Assembly: GCA_024734555.1 (NCBI GenBank)
Contig: JANPWX010000451.1
Span: forward strand, 1,634,728 to 1,698,727
Length of the DNA: 64,000 nt
Reading direction: 5' to 3'
From: Trochalopteron elliotii
Taxonomy: Eukaryota; Chordata; Aves; Passeriformes; Leiothrichidae
Position numbers and translations under genes: made by a program. Under the pieces are notes generated by a model, which had not been told where the DNA came from, did no database searches, and worked only from the letters and a program-made list of their open reading frames with translations. This document shows positions 48,564 through 63,500 of the stretch, piece by piece (position 1 is the stretch's first letter; each line of letters begins with the position of its first letter).

Positions 48564-51500
48564 GTGAGTTGATTCTTCAGCTGGAAGAAGAGGGATTCAG
48601 TTGCCTGAAGTTTTTGTGTTTGACAGATGTAGTTGCTTTTAAAGCAGGCAGAAATTCAGAGTGGACAGTTTGTAACAGGAGATAGGTTATGCTTTTGTAT
48701 TGCTGTTTTGGGGATGATATAATAGTTGATTAATGACATGGTGGAAAAGGTGATGGGAAGATAAACAACTACTGCAGTATTAAATTCATGCTCGGGGATA
48801 ATTGGGCAAGGATGACATTATCTTTTTCACTTTTCCCATCAGCACTATTTCCATGCTTCAGGCAATATGTTTCTCTTTGGACTAAGAAACTAAAGATTCC
48901 AAAAGCATGGCTTTGTGTTTTTTTCCTGAGGTTGCTCAATGAATTTAGATTTAAGTTCTAGATTTTAAATGACAACTTAATATTTGTGTGGAAAGCAAGA
49001 TCTGTAAAACTTTGATTTCATTTTACTTTTGATTTGCTGTTCTGTTGGTGTGATTGGTATTCTGAATGATACACTAATTTTGAAATTCGCATAGAGGGTT
49101 GTAATGCAAGTTTTTTTTTGAAAGGGTATCATGCTACAAGTTATCACTGCAATTTTATTGTTGTTGTGGTTGTTGGCCCAGATAATTGAAGTCTGCATTA
49201 CTATCTCAGGTTCAAAGTATCATTTTGTAATTACTAAGAAATTACTTCAACACCATCACAATCCACACCCCAAAAAAATTATCTCAGAAACCCGCCTGTC
49301 TGTAAAGATTTTAAATGTACTTTTTAAAGCAGAGCTCACCCTTTCTCTGGACATGGCAAAAATTGATTTAGGGTTTGCTGAAGGTTGCTTCCCATGTGTT
49401 TTGGGTATTAGGCAGCCACATGCTTTGGGCAAACTTCTTAACACCAAGTTGGTTCGTGTGCAAGTGGGGATAATGATTGTCCTTTATTAGGTGCTTTGAG
49501 ACCAGTGAATAAACAATGCACTGTCAAAGTTAAATATTGTTAAATATGCTCTGATTGTACTGCTTGGCAGCTGAGTGTGTGTAAACACCTCCCTCAGCAA
49601 TTCATCCTTGTTTATGCTGGCAGACTGAATCCCCTTCTGCCCAGGGGAACCAGAGACATACAAAATATACAAAATGCCAGTAGTTTACAGTGTTTTCTTA
49701 ACACATGCCTTTGACAAATTGGGGTATGTTAGTTGGTCCAGCCTACAGGAACAGGTACCAAACATAATGTCAGCACTAGTCAAAAAAAGATGTTTCTTTA
49801 CCTAATTATGATTATTTATCAGGTATAAAAATTCAGCATGACAAAGGCTTCCACATCCTTGTGCTCCATCCATAGCTGGCTCAGGCACAGAGAGAAATTC
49901 TCCCAGCCCTGGAATGTGCCTTAATGCAGCCAGCAGGATGGAAATTTCCTGTGACATAAGTTTACCTTGCAGTCTCCAGGAATTCATGCCTCATTAGACA
50001 ATGGAGTTCAGCATCAGATGATTTAATGCTGGGAAATTGGTGTCTTATTTAAGTCTGTGCTCATTGGTTATTTAATTTTGTTTCAGAGATGTTGCCTGGT
50101 TTGATGCATCTTGGCTCAGTCGCATCAAAGAAGATGTTGGTGACAACTGGAGAATAAAGGTATTTAAAACTGAAGATGGTGAAGTTTGTGGGGCTGGATG
50201 TTGTGGCTGTCCTGAGATCTGGCAGTCCAAAACCTACAGAATTAAGCTCAAGCTTTTCAAGGATATTTTAAATGAGCTAGAACTGTCTGTTTATAGTTTA
50301 AGTAGCTTCCAGCATTGTTGGATGGGGATGTTCTGCTGTGATATTTCTCTTTCTGTGTCCTCTCATAGAGCTGCCTTGTAACCATTTTATTAGAAATTAT
50401 TATTCAATTTAATAAAGTAAAATTTTTAATAAAATTGTAATGTTGTCTTTCATGTACAACAACTAGTCCAGTAATTTGAAGAAGATACTGCAAGGAATTA
50501 TGGACTACTATCATGAGGTATGGAAAAAAAAATTATTGTTGTTGCTCTCATCATTAAACACAATGATTACTGCTCCACTTGGCTTTACCAAGTAGAAAAA
50601 AAAGCTGTAATTTGTTTTGAGGACCTTTTAGGCAGAAGGTGCATGATAATTATCTGTTAAGTGGGAGGTCTGAGTGAATATGAAATTAATTTGAGCAGGT
50701 GTGTTTTAGATAAGGCTCTTGGAGTATGAACTGGGAACCATGTCGCTGCCCAGGTGAGTGTTGAAAGGACTGAGCTGCAGAATCCTGTTGACTTTTGTGT
50801 GTCTGTTCATGTTTGCTCTTGTCTAGAGAAGTTTAAATCCTTTTGTATACAACAGAACAGACTCAGCAACCCAGTGTAGGTTTTATGATACTCAGCTGGA
50901 AGCTGGGAGCCAAGGCAGGAATCCTTCTGGACACAGAAAGTATTGGTTTGTTCTGTCTCATGCAGGAATAAGTACAGTAGCCATAAAAGGCTGCTGTATT
51001 TTGAGTTAAAAACCAAAAATTGCTGAATTTTGTATTGATGTGATTACAGTTATGTAATGAGTATGGACTAGAAAAACTTGCCAGGTCTTGTTGTGGCTTC
51101 CTGGTCTCGCCTGGGCTGAGCTGTGACACCAAGAGCCAGGTCCTGACATGCTGCCAGGTGTGAGGATCTCTGACAGGCCCAGAAGCAGAACTTCTTTAAG
51201 CTTATGAGGAGCTTTTTGAAGGATTTGGAAGCAACTTCATCTGGAAATGTTATTAATTAATTCTTTTATTATGTAAAATAAATGAATTTTCTCATATTTA
51301 AGAACTGTCCCAATAACTTTTCACTGTTGTCACTTTTTCTTGTAGAAGTGCTCAGTTAACTAAACCTGGTAACAAACTTCTAGGGCATTTTCTCTGGCTG
51401 GCTCACTGAGTCCAGATTTCCTACACAGTACCAGATTTTCACATTGCACAAAAGTGAGAGTCTACTTTTGCTCATAATTCTTAAAATTTTTTTCAGTTCC

Positions 51501-54500
51501 TGGGCCAGCAGATTGCAGAAGAGCTTATTCCAGACTTGACCAGGATATCTGAGAGCTCGGATCCCACTGAACTGGGCAGGCTCCTGCAGCTGATTTTAGG
51601 TTGTGCAGTCAACTGTGAGAGGAAACAAGGTAGGCACTACCTTAACCTGCTCAGCAAACAGCAGACTACCTCAGGTGATAGTTAAGGTGGAAAAGATGTG
51701 GAAACTTTTCTTTCTTATTCATCAACGTTGTTGATTTGCTGAATGCCTGCTCTGAAACTGGATTTCACTTAAAAGCAGAAATTCCTTGGGAAATGTCTGT
51801 GAATAAAACGCAAAACCTTGTTCAGAGTAAGTTTAAAACTATGGTCTGAAGTGTGGATGGTTTATTCATGTTGTTAAAATATATACTAAGACCTAGAACT
51901 TACTATTCAAATGCAAATATAGCAAAATTAAATTAAGTCCCTAAATTAGAAACTGCTTCTCTGTCTGCAGAGGCTCAAGACTGAATTGATTGTTTTCTCT
52001 CCCATTACCAGAACTAATCCTCCATGCTCTGATGGCATCTCTCCTTAGGCAGAGTATAAATTTGTCCAGTTAAGAGTTCATAATCTTTTGTGCTTATCTG
52101 CCATGTTACTGGATAATAATGGTGCTCCTCTGTATAAGGAGATCACTACTTGTTGTGAGGGAGCTTTATGGATAATAGTTTCTTCTGGATCTGTCAGCAA
52201 ACAGTTTGTCATATTACTCAGACCATTGAGTTGAGCATTGTCGTGAGTCACTACAAATCCTTTTTCACAGAACACATCCAGAATATCATGACCCTTGAGG
52301 AGTCTGTTCAGCACGTTGTCATGACAGCCATTCAAGAGGTAGGTAACAGTTCATAGCTTGGTGCTGTCAGTTGAGAAGTCCAAATACCTTTTTTCTTGAC
52401 CTTTATGAATTCTTTCATCCAAGCAAAGTTCAGGGAGAAGTATAAGTACTTTCCTAAATTATTTGGGAGGTTTGGGACCAACAGAGCTTAAACCCCAGCC
52501 AAAGAGTTTTTATTTTAGACTCGTGGTGCCCAAACATGCAACAAATGCTTAAGATTTTTTTGTTCCACACAAGAAATGTATTCAGTTGCCACCTACTGAT
52601 TATACTGGAGTTAGATTCTGAAATTGTGTCCCAGTGCTTGGTCCCAGAGTTAAGCTGATTGTGTTTGTGAGGTTGCATTGTTCTGACAGACCATTCCAGC
52701 CTCTGACTTACAAGCTTGCAGCTGCATCTCTTCTATTTTTGTCATGGTGTGCTCCTCCTCCTGTCTTAATTTGTTCTTGGTTGGATCATCTTAGTGATCC
52801 AGCTCACAGCTTAGCTCTGCACTCACTGGCTTTTGAGAGCTTCAGGACTGTGAAGCAGAGTGTGAAGAGAGGCAAAAACTAAATCTAAATTCTGACTCTG
52901 AAGAGAAGGTGGTGTGTAATTGCACCCTCATCAAGGTAACAGTGGAGTTGGTAATAAGCTTTATAACTTAGCTTTGAATTGACTGTGTAGTCTTTAAAGC
53001 TGTACGTGTCCTGTTGTTTGTTGTCTTCTGACTAATTAAACTTTCTAGAAGGTGGTCTAGAAATAATTCAGTAATTTCTGAGTGAGGAGTAAAGCCCTTT
53101 AGCTGTTGGCAAATACACACTGTACATCTTTGTATTGGAGAAGTAATGTTCCCATTGTTTGTTTAGTGGAAATTAATGGGACACAAAGGAGTGTGAGAAC
53201 TGTTAAATTGATGGAGTGAAATCCTGTCTTCTGGTTCATTCCAGTTTGACTGACTAGGGGGTGGCAATACCTTCAACACATCACACATTTATCCCATACA
53301 ATGTTACTGCAAACTTGATGAATTTTGAGAGGAGCGAGGTAAAAATCATCTTACTGTAGATCTGTTTAAATCTTTTGTCAGCCATGAGATGAGGAGGAGC
53401 ATTATTAATGTGTTTTGGTATATTGAAGGGATGCAATAACACAATGGAAAATACAGTTGGTACTCAGTAGACAGTGAATTTACAGATCTATAACCTCTAA
53501 TTTAACCTTTTTTCCTGTGGCCTCTTCCTGTAGCTCATGAGCAAGGAAGTAACGAGTCCTTCCCCATGTGATGCATCAAGTGAAGTGGAACAGCAGGTAA
53601 CTGCCTGATCTGTGCTGCTGTTGTAGATCAAGCCTGAACAAAAGTTGGTATCTAGCCATCACTTAAATGAAGTAATGCTGGTTTTCAGTGCTAATTAACT
53701 GAAAACTTAAGTGTTATTCTATAGCTTGTTTAAAAACCCCACAGTGACTGCTGTGTCATCTTCCTGCATGGGGTGAAACTGGTCAGTGCAAACCTACACT
53801 GCAGGGAGGGGTAGGGGCTGCATCAAGGCTCAGCCTTGTCAGGCTGAGTACTTCAGGTTACTTTTAAGAGCTTGTGAAAATCCCTGATAACCTGAACACT
53901 ACAAGGTGTTGCACATAAAATGAACTTGCCTTTGAAGGGATTTGGAAATGGTGACAGCACGTTCCTGTGTTTTGTTATGCCTTTAGCCTAAGTTGTTGTG
54001 TTTCAATAATTTACTTTCTAAGTGTGATAATCATTTAGAAGGCAAGTGAAATGAGCAGGGATCCTGATCTTGCAGAGTATTTATAAGTTTGGGTGTCAAT
54101 GTGTGCACCCAACTGCCAACTTAAACAATGGGTGTAAGCAATGGAAGCATTTTAGAAGCTGTAACTGAGTATTTTGGATATGGGCCATAGTGATTGACTG
54201 CCTTGTTTTTTTGAAAGCTTAAAAAAGCCTTGGAAGACCTTCAGGAAGCACTAGCAGAAAAAGAAGAGTTGGCACAAAGATGTCAAGAGCTGGATTTGCA
54301 GGTAAGTAACAGTCAGTTGTTCATTTCTTTAATATGTAGTGGTGCTTCTTTTAAGATCCAGAAAATTTGAAAGGCAAAGTGCATTTTGCATTGTTTAAAT
54401 TTTTATAAGAATTTGTAGCTGCTTTTGGGGAAAAGGCAATTATTCTGTGCTCCAAAATGCAATTACTGGAAAGAGTTTTCTGATGGAAGTGTAAGCTGAG

Positions 54501-57500
54501 GTCCTGTGCCAGCTTATCTCAAAGGTTCTTTGTCTTAGCTTAATGTTTACCCTTAGTAGCAGGTAGTGTTCAAACAACGTTATCGTGGTTTTAAAAATTG
54601 CCCTTTTCATTCTTAGTCCTCCAGTCTTTTGTACTGTGTCCAAAAAATCCACTTCATGTCATAAACAGTAATTATATTTAATCATAGGAAAATTATGCTG
54701 TTTCAATAGGAGTTGATGAATGACAAAAATTTGTAATTTATCTAAAACTTGCTAACTTTTTCTCATATGCAATTGCAACATGGAGGAGATCTCAGGATAA
54801 AAATAATGAAAACTAATAGATCCTTGCTGGCATTTTCAAATAACATTAATAATAGGCCTATTTTTGTTTTTAATGGATATAGCAGTTAATCAAGTCACTC
54901 TTGAGAGAAAGGAGAGAGGACTTCATGACAATAAAGAGAAATTTGCATTTCAATCAACACTTTAAAGAAAAAAAATCACTTACTAGCCCCTCTCTTATGG
55001 CACTGCAATCTGAGAATAGAAAGAGTTTTATCTGGGAAGGCAATTCATGTCAGATTTGGCTCTGCACAAAGAGAACATTTGGGTGGCATCTTCTTGTAGG
55101 AGCCAGAGGGCTGTACAGGCTGTGTGAGCCTCTGGAAATGAACCCACAAAAGCAGAGGCCAGTTTTACATTTCTTACTGACAATGACAACTGAAAAAGCA
55201 GAATACTTGTGTCTAAAGCAGCTCAGAGCTATTTGCCATGCCCAGGAAGCTACTGCTATAGTTGAATTGATATTTAATTTTCTTTTTTTCTTGAGGCAGT
55301 AGTAAGGCTTCCTAGTGAAAGCACAGATCTAAAAATGCTAGTGAGAAGAATCAGCAGGAGAAGTCCCAGGTGTGCTCCTGTTTTCCCTGGCTTTTCTGCC
55401 AGAATTCTCTATTAATTAATCATAGGTGATGCAGAGCCAGTTGCTCATAACATGGCATGGGACAGGAGAAGGGTGTTCAAGGGAGAACATATTTACTGCT
55501 GAATATAAACAGAGGAGTTAATGACACCACAGCTCTGTAACACTGTGATGTGTCTGTAAAACCTCTTCATCATTTCTGTTGACTGTGACACCACTTCTGC
55601 TACGTTGAAATGATAAAAAAAGAAGAGAAGGCTACCAGAAAGCAACTGAGAAAAGATGTAAAATTTGCTCTGAGTTGTGTCATAGTTTGATTTTTTTAGG
55701 TTTTTTAAGCCTGAGATGAGTGATATTTCAGGACTATTCTAAAAGTTCAAATGTTGTACATGCTTAAGGATTGGCTGACCCTTGAACAGGGGCTGAGCAA
55801 GGCTCAGATGTGTTCTCCTCTCACAGGTGTGCATGTAAATAGTAAATGACATTTGGTACATAAAAAGGAGTGAACCTCGAAAGCCAGCACCTAATGAAGT
55901 GCAGATTAATTACTGTTTGACTTCTACATCTGTTTGACTGATATATTTTTAAATTATGATCACAAATTAATTGTTTCTTAATGTTGCATACTGTAGATTA
56001 TATCTGTTTAATAATGTCATCATGATATGTTTTATTTTATTTATTTGAAGCCGTTTTTATTTTATTTATTTGAAGCCGTAATATTGACTTGACGCTTCTC
56101 ATTTAAACTAATTCTTAATAAATTCACTTGTAAGGTCTCAGTCTTCCTTGATATTTTCCAAGAGTGTAAGAAAGGTAGGTTTACTTTATAATTCAGGAAA
56201 ACATAACCCAAAAAGCACATTGTCCCTGTTTAAATGCAGTCGACTAACACACGCTGCGTGCTCTCATGTTGGACAGGACATTGAAATTAACACAGCAGCT
56301 TTCACTAGACAAACTTTAAAGGTTCTGTCCTCCTAATCCTTCTGGCTGTGAAGCTGGCTCCTGTCAGTGAAGTGTTGTAGCCCCTGTGCTTAGCTGTGAC
56401 ACCGGGTAGCCGTGTGTGTGCTGCCAGGGTTGCATGCTCCCCCTGAGGCTGGCCGGGCTGTCCGTGCGTGTGCGCTTCGGGCCCGCCCCGCTTCCCGCTG
56501 CCATTCCCCGCCCAGCACGGCAGCCTGGGGCTGCTGGCCATGCCGTGCTGCTTCTGCTTGTCCAGTACAGGCAAGATGGACACTTCTTGCAGCAACACTC
56601 AAGAGTTTTTTGTGCAGTGTCCACGGTGTTTTTAATGGAAGTAGCAGTTTCTCTCCATATCACTTTGTCTGCCTTTTTTACCGTGGTTTCAGTTACAGAA
56701 ATTTGTCTTTTTATTTAGAGGGATTTTTCCTTTAGTGCTTCATAACTGTCATACACTAAAGCATCTGTATGCTCAAGTGTGCTCTGTAAACTACATTCTA
56801 AAACTTCTAAACGCTCAGCCTTTTTTCATCAACTAATTTGGTGATGTATTCCTGTCTTGCTTCAGTTCTTTGGACAGGTCTTACAGTGTTCATGCTGTTC
56901 TGTCTGTGCTAGGTGGCTGCCCTACAGGATGAGAAAAACAGCTTGATGTCAGAAAATGAGATTATGAATGACAGGCTAGAGCAATTAGATGACTCTCTTG
57001 ATGATCCAAATACTGTGGTTGCAAAAAAGTATTTTAGTGCACAGTTGCAGCTGGAACAATTGCAAGAAGAAAACTTCAGGTATGAAATTATTTCCCTCAA
57101 AATCTCTCACTTGTCTAGTGTACTCTGGAAATCTCTGGTGCTCTTTGGGGCTTTTCCATCTCAGTTTCTTTTGCATTAAAAGCTGTCTAGTGCTGTATAA
57201 GTGTATTTTAAAGACAGTCCTTATATTTAAAAGGAAAAAGAATCTGTTACTTGCTGTAAAAAGTATCAGTTTGTAATTGGCATAGCCCTCTAATACTTCC
57301 AAAAAGCTGATGGAAGGCAGAAAAATGAGTGTTCTTTTGTGTGTCAACAAATCAAACCCTAACCCCCCCCAACACCACCATGTCTCTACTGAACTGATTT
57401 CTTTCATATCTTAGTCTCTCTGTGTGATCCACACTGGGAAACAAAAATCTCTTTTCATGTGATTCCTTGATACTGATGTGATAAATTTGCAGTGTGCAAT

Positions 57501-60500
57501 GCATTATGATTTAACAGGTAGACAACAAAAATGTTCCATGTTTATTGTAACATGTTCCCAGCTACTTAAATCAGTAGCTTTTCCTTTTATCTTACTTCTC
57601 TTTAGTAATTCTAGTACTAAATGAAACTGTGCAATAATGATGAGCTCCTAACAAAGGTACTGGTTTTGATCTTGTAGGCTTGAAGCTGCAAAAGATGATT
57701 ATCGTGTCCATTGTGAAGACCTAGAAAAGCAATTGATTGAGCTGCAACATAGAAACAATGAACTCACCTCTCTGGCAGAAGAATCAAGAGCCTTGAAAGA
57801 TGAAAATGACATTCTTAGGTATGTACCAGGGAGGGCTCCACACACTCATATTAGGATTTAATGGCTAAATCCAAGAATTTGTATTTAACAAGATTTTTTT
57901 GAGGTGTTACTTCTGCAGATCTTACCTGAACGAGCTCTTTGGCAAAGCAGAGGTGAAGTGCAGGCTTTCAGGGAAAGGCTCCATTGTTTGACAAGAATAA
58001 CACATGGAATTTGTCTGTGAAGCAGAATTAATGACTACAGAACTTAAGCTTCTTCATGTGGGACAGAAAATGGAAGTTCTCATGTAGAAAAACATATATA
58101 CAGCTGGAATTTTAGCCTAACTTTTGGTGTCAGCATTCTAGGCCAGATTTAGGTTAGTGAGGTCATTAACAAAATGAAGATGAAACTCAGAATAACCTTC
58201 ATGAGAATTTAATGTAACATTCCAGCTTGTGTAAACTGTATTAAATGCCAGACCACCCAAGAAATATCAAAAATAAATTGTATTGTGAAAGCAGATCTGC
58301 TATTAATAAAATAATATGAACAAAACATGGAAAGAAAAGTGGTTTCAGGTGTTTAATTTAGTGGTTCTTAAATAACATCTGAAACAAATCCTAGCTATAG
58401 ATTTTTTCCATTATTTTCTTGTACCAGCTTCTGGTGAGATATGAATGCAGATAATAAACACAGATATTAAAATTAATTTTAAAATTATGGTCCCAGCGTT
58501 TTCTTACCATGTAATTTTTTTTTTAGTGGTCAGCTGACAGTTCTCAGTTGTATCTGCCAGTGATCATTTTCACAGAGCAGTTATGTTCTAATTCTGTATA
58601 ATCCCCCAGTGAGAGCATACCAGGTACCAGAATTTTGAGGTGACTGTCTAGCACAGGATGTTGTGGTGCCACAGAATTCCTCAGGGATATTTGACCCACT
58701 AACCCTTGCTCATATTTCTGGCATGTGACTGTCAGTCTCACTTGAAGGCTGGCTGATTTCAGTTTTTATAAGCAAGTTTGTGTCGATTATACATCAAAAA
58801 TAAAGCAGTGAGATGTAACTGCTGCTAAGCATGTCACATCTCTCTTTGAGAACTGTGTGTGTCAGCACAGTTTGAGTTTTGTAATCTTCCCTTCTGACTG
58901 CTGTTCATTCCTCCAGGGCTACTGCAGACAAGGCAAGCAAGCTGGAGTCAACGGTGGAGGTGTATCGGAAGAAGCTGCAGGACCTGAACGATTTCCGCAG
59001 GCAGGTGAAGTCCCTGCAGGAGACCAACATGATGTACATGCACAACACCGTCAGCCTGGAGGATGAGCTCAGGAAAGCCAACGCAGCACGAGCCCAGCTG
59101 GAGACCTACAAGAGACAGGTAGTGCTGCACTTGTGTTTGAAAGGTTCCTTTTCCCCTTTAGCATCCCCACATTGTCCTTTCAGAATTTCTGAGGTGTGAA
59201 AACTCCTTCACGCCCTGCCGTGCCCTTGTGGGTTTTCCCCTGTTTTTTGAACTTGCAAGCTTTACTGTAGTTGTCCTCTCAGCTGATGTGAGAGTCCATA
59301 GTCTGCAGGCTCTTCTTCTTTTCTCTGACTGAGGTAATTGTTGTGCCTGGAGGAGAGGTTGTTCAGCTGTTACTGAGATCATTTGTGTGGAATCATAGAA
59401 TGGTTTGGCTTGGAAAGGGACCTTGAAGATGATCTCATTCCACTGCCACGGGCAGGGTCACCTTCCACTATTCCAGATTGCTCCCAGATTGCTCCAAGCC
59501 CAATCCAGCCTGAGCTTGAACACTTTCAGGGCTGGGGCACCCACAAAACTTCCCTTGGCAATCTGTGACAGGGCCTCACCACCCTCACAGGAAAGAATTT
59601 TTTCCTACTACCTGATCTAAACCTGTCCTCTTTCAATTTGAACTCATTCCCCCTGTCCTGTCACTACATTCTTATATTCTCATATTCTAACCATTCTTCA
59701 TGAAAATTAGAAGTTTTATTTTAATTTTTTGTAGGAATTAGGAAAGAGTTAAATAAAAAAACCCAAACAAGAACCCAAACCCAACCAACCAAAAATCAAT
59801 ATCTTCCCCCCAAAATACATAGACTTCCATCCCATCTCTGCTTTCCTAAGCTTGAGGAACCAACCGTTTTATTTTTGCTGTATTGGGCAGGAGGGATGGT
59901 TTTAATGTAGCTTTTTAAAGTAGCATCTTGCAACATTCCTGTGCTAAATAATACTTTTATGTAAAGGTCCAGGAGCTTCATAACAAACTGTCTGAAGAAT
60001 CCAAAAGAGCTGATAAACTGGCATTTGAAATGAAGCGACTCGAAGAAAAACATGAAGCTTTAATGAAAGAAAAAGAGGTAAGTCCCATTAAAAGTTTATT
60101 TGAGCACCAAAATCTCTCTCAGATCCTCTGCTTGAGGAGAACCTTCCTGGAAGTAGTGCCACCATAAAAATGAAGTTTAGTGCCCTGTATGTGTGCATTC
60201 TCATATAAAACATAATATAGAATTATTGGATCATGAATGTTGGAAAAGATCTCCAAGATCATCCAGACTAATCTAAAATGTGCATGTGTCATTATTACTT
60301 CTGATTAATGTTATTTGGTCTTAAAAGTGGTGCAGCCTGACCTAATTCCACCTCAAATGTGTCTTGTTAGAGACTGATAGTGCAGTGTGATGCATTGAGG
60401 GAGACAAATGAGGAGCTCCGGTGTGCACAGATGCAGCAGGATCACCTGAGTCAAACAGGTACTGCTTCATCTTCAGAGACTCTTTCATTTGGATTAGAGG

Positions 60501-63500
60501 TTTCTTTAAGTGTGCTAAATTAAACTCCTCATGTGATTTCAGGTGAATCTCGTTTTAAGAGCCATGACAATCTTGCTGCTGAAATTCTGCCAGTGGAATA
60601 TAGGTGAGACCCAAAGGTTGAGGTTCTTTGGGATGTTCGTAGGTGGGGCATGACAATGCCTCTGTGAAAGTTCAGTATTTTCATCAGTGTGATTCTTTAT
60701 CCCACTCCTTGCTTTGCCCCCATACGGGTGGTAATAATAATTTCCCCATACTAAAATTACTTTGCTTTTTTCCTTAAAACCATACCAGATTGCTGTATAT
60801 AAATCTGGGTTTGGAGTGACAATTTCGAACTCTGCTCATATCTCTTAAGGTTTTCAAACATTTTAAGTTACTTTTTAATAACAAATTGCATTGTTACCCC
60901 AATTATATCATTCAGTACAACCTACTTGGCTCACTTTAAGGTTGGGGGAGTGAACAGGACTACTACTTCCTCCTCTTAGTCACCTTCTTAATTAACAGTG
61001 ACTTTTTTGTTGTTGTTTTTGATTCAGAGAAATGTTTATTCGGCTGCAGCATGAAAATAAGATGCTCCTGCTGAAGCAGGAAGGATCAGAAAATGAACGG
61101 ATTGCAGAGCTCCAGGAACAGCTGGAGCAGAAGCACCGGACAGTGAACGAGCTGGAAACAGAGAAAAGGTGAGGGGTGAAACTACATCTTAAAATACAAC
61201 AAAAAGTGACCTCTGGAGTTTCAGAGTGACCTGTGCCTCGCATCTGTAATGTAAGAATCTTTTTCTTTCACCAGTGGAATCATAAATGAAGGATTATGAA
61301 GCAAGGAAGAAGTAAAGGGGTTTAAATGTGGTACATCTTTGTGTTCCATACCCTGAAGGAAGGGTTGCTTACAGGATACTCTTCACTCTGAGTGATTCTT
61401 GGTAGACCAAAAATTGATGTGAACTCTATTTCTAGAACTTCAGGCTGTTAGACCGTGAATTTTCTATCAGTGAATGCTAAAACATTTTACTAGAATAGGA
61501 AAATTTTTTTGATAGTTACACTTTCTGAAAACTTAAAATGACTACAGGAATTTCATTATATAATGTTCAGTAAAGCTCCATGTGTTTGTTTCAGCAGAAG
61601 TTCCAGTCAAACTAAAAGCATTTGAAATCAGTTTATTTGTGGCATAAGTCGTGCTGAAAAAGACCCTCTGAAAAAAGAATGAAACAGAAAAATTTGTCTG
61701 TGAACTATTTAGATGGGTAATAACTCTGTTTTCCTCCTCAAAGGCTCAATGAAGAGCGTATTGGAGGATTACAGCAGCAGATTGAAGATCTGCAAAAGAC
61801 TTTACAGGAGCAGGGATCCAAGACTGAAGGAGTAAGTGAAACATTTTTCCAGTTTTGTTTAAAGTCCTCCAGTGTGGCATCAAGTCCTTTGTTTAGATGT
61901 GCATCTTCTTTTTCAGTGTATCTGAGAAATACCTCCATATCAACTACAGTTCAATTGAAAAGCTCATGTTTTATGTGATTCCTTCTATGGAACTGTAACC
62001 CTTCTACTTTACTTTAAAAGTCCCGGGTTTTATCATTCAATGGATTTATTTGCTTTGGCTTATTTAGTTGTGCTGAGCATTCTTGGCTGATTTGTAAGAG
62101 CAGTTCAATGTTGCATGGTATGAAATACTGAAATACAACTGAATATTAACTCTCTCCTTTCACAGTCCAGCAACCTGAAGCAGAAACTGGCAGCACACAT
62201 GTAAGTGAGGCACATGCATCCACAACAGCTTATTTATACTAAATAGAGCACAGGAACTGCTTAAATCTTGGTAGGGATGTCTTGTTTTTCTAAGCCACTG
62301 ATTTGAGAATTATGCATGAAGTGAGTTAAATATTGATGTTGTAGTTTTGTTTACTCTGACCATGATAATCTTGTAGTACCAGTACCACTTCACTGTCTCT
62401 TCACCAGCATTTTAACTGTTCTGATTCTACAACAGACTGCTAAAACCATCACTCAAAGTGTATTCCACTCTTCTGAAATATTTCCAGTCCTTTCAGCAGA
62501 TGTATTTCTTGCTAAGATGATGCTGGAAGGGCTTAATTGTTCGTTTTCCTGGTTTTAACTAAAGGAGGATCAATTCAGAAGTCACTTCTATGATATTAAT
62601 ATTTCTATTCAAACCGTGAAGAATTGCTAGAGCTTAAAATAGTTGTTTAAATACTTCTGTCAAGAAGTTGAAGCTTCCAGCTGTTAAACCTGGAATTATT
62701 TGTGAGCTTAGTCCTTAGCCCAACTTTTCATTCACAGGGAAAAGCTGAATGAGGTTCATGATGAGTTACAGAAGAAAGAGGCTGATCTTGCAGAGCTCCA
62801 GCCTGATGACAGTCAGAACCGTGAGTTGTTTTGTGGGGGGTTTTTTGATGTTTTTTTAATAAGACCTATGTTAACTTTCTTCTGAAATGATTCCCATATC
62901 CACTGGGCTATGGGATACTTGTCTGGATGAGGCTTTGTGCTGCAGCTTAGCTTTAAATCTGAACTGGGGAGTATGGAGGGGTTTTGTGTGTGGTGGTGAG
63001 CAGGGAGAGGATCCTGGGGGGATGAGCTTTGGTATGAACAGTGCTCTGCAAAATTCAGGGCTTTCAGGGTCAGATGGGACAGCTAAAACAAAAATAAGAA
63101 CTTAGACCTTCTCAATTGAAACTTCTAGCTTCTACATCAATCTCTCTTTGAGGGATGGTGAAATGAAGAGAACACAGAAGCCCTGAAAGTACCATGTCTG
63201 TTTTTATTTTGTGTGTCTCTGTTGATAATTTCTGTAAACAGCCCAGAAGATTGGAGAGCTGGAAGCAGCTTTACGAAAAAAAGATGAGGATATGAAAGCA
63301 ATGGAAGAAAGATATAAAATGTACCTTGAAAAAGCAAGGAATGTGAGTGGCATGTTTCTGAACATATGCATTCCTCCCTCATAAATGGTTAAACAGATTG
63401 AGTGTGTGTGTCCCCACCTCCCAATTAGAAGCAGTAGCTACAAATTGCATTTTTAGTCAGATTGTTCAACTGCAGTCAGTTAAGTCTGAGAGAATAAATA

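Larger units (their letters stand above)
54302..56912 (+). other. HOOK1: HOOK1 intron 8
   Basis: The 2.6-kb intron between exons 8 and 9 contains a 133-codon chance open frame (54901-55302), a 25-base tandem duplication and a CpG-rich patch. I saw no recognisable mobile element. Confidence 0.9.

Noticed and set aside
54901..55302. 133-codon open frame in HOOK1 intron 8
   Set aside because: It lies wholly inside an intron with no splice sites or family resemblance; frames of this length are expected a few times in 64 kb.
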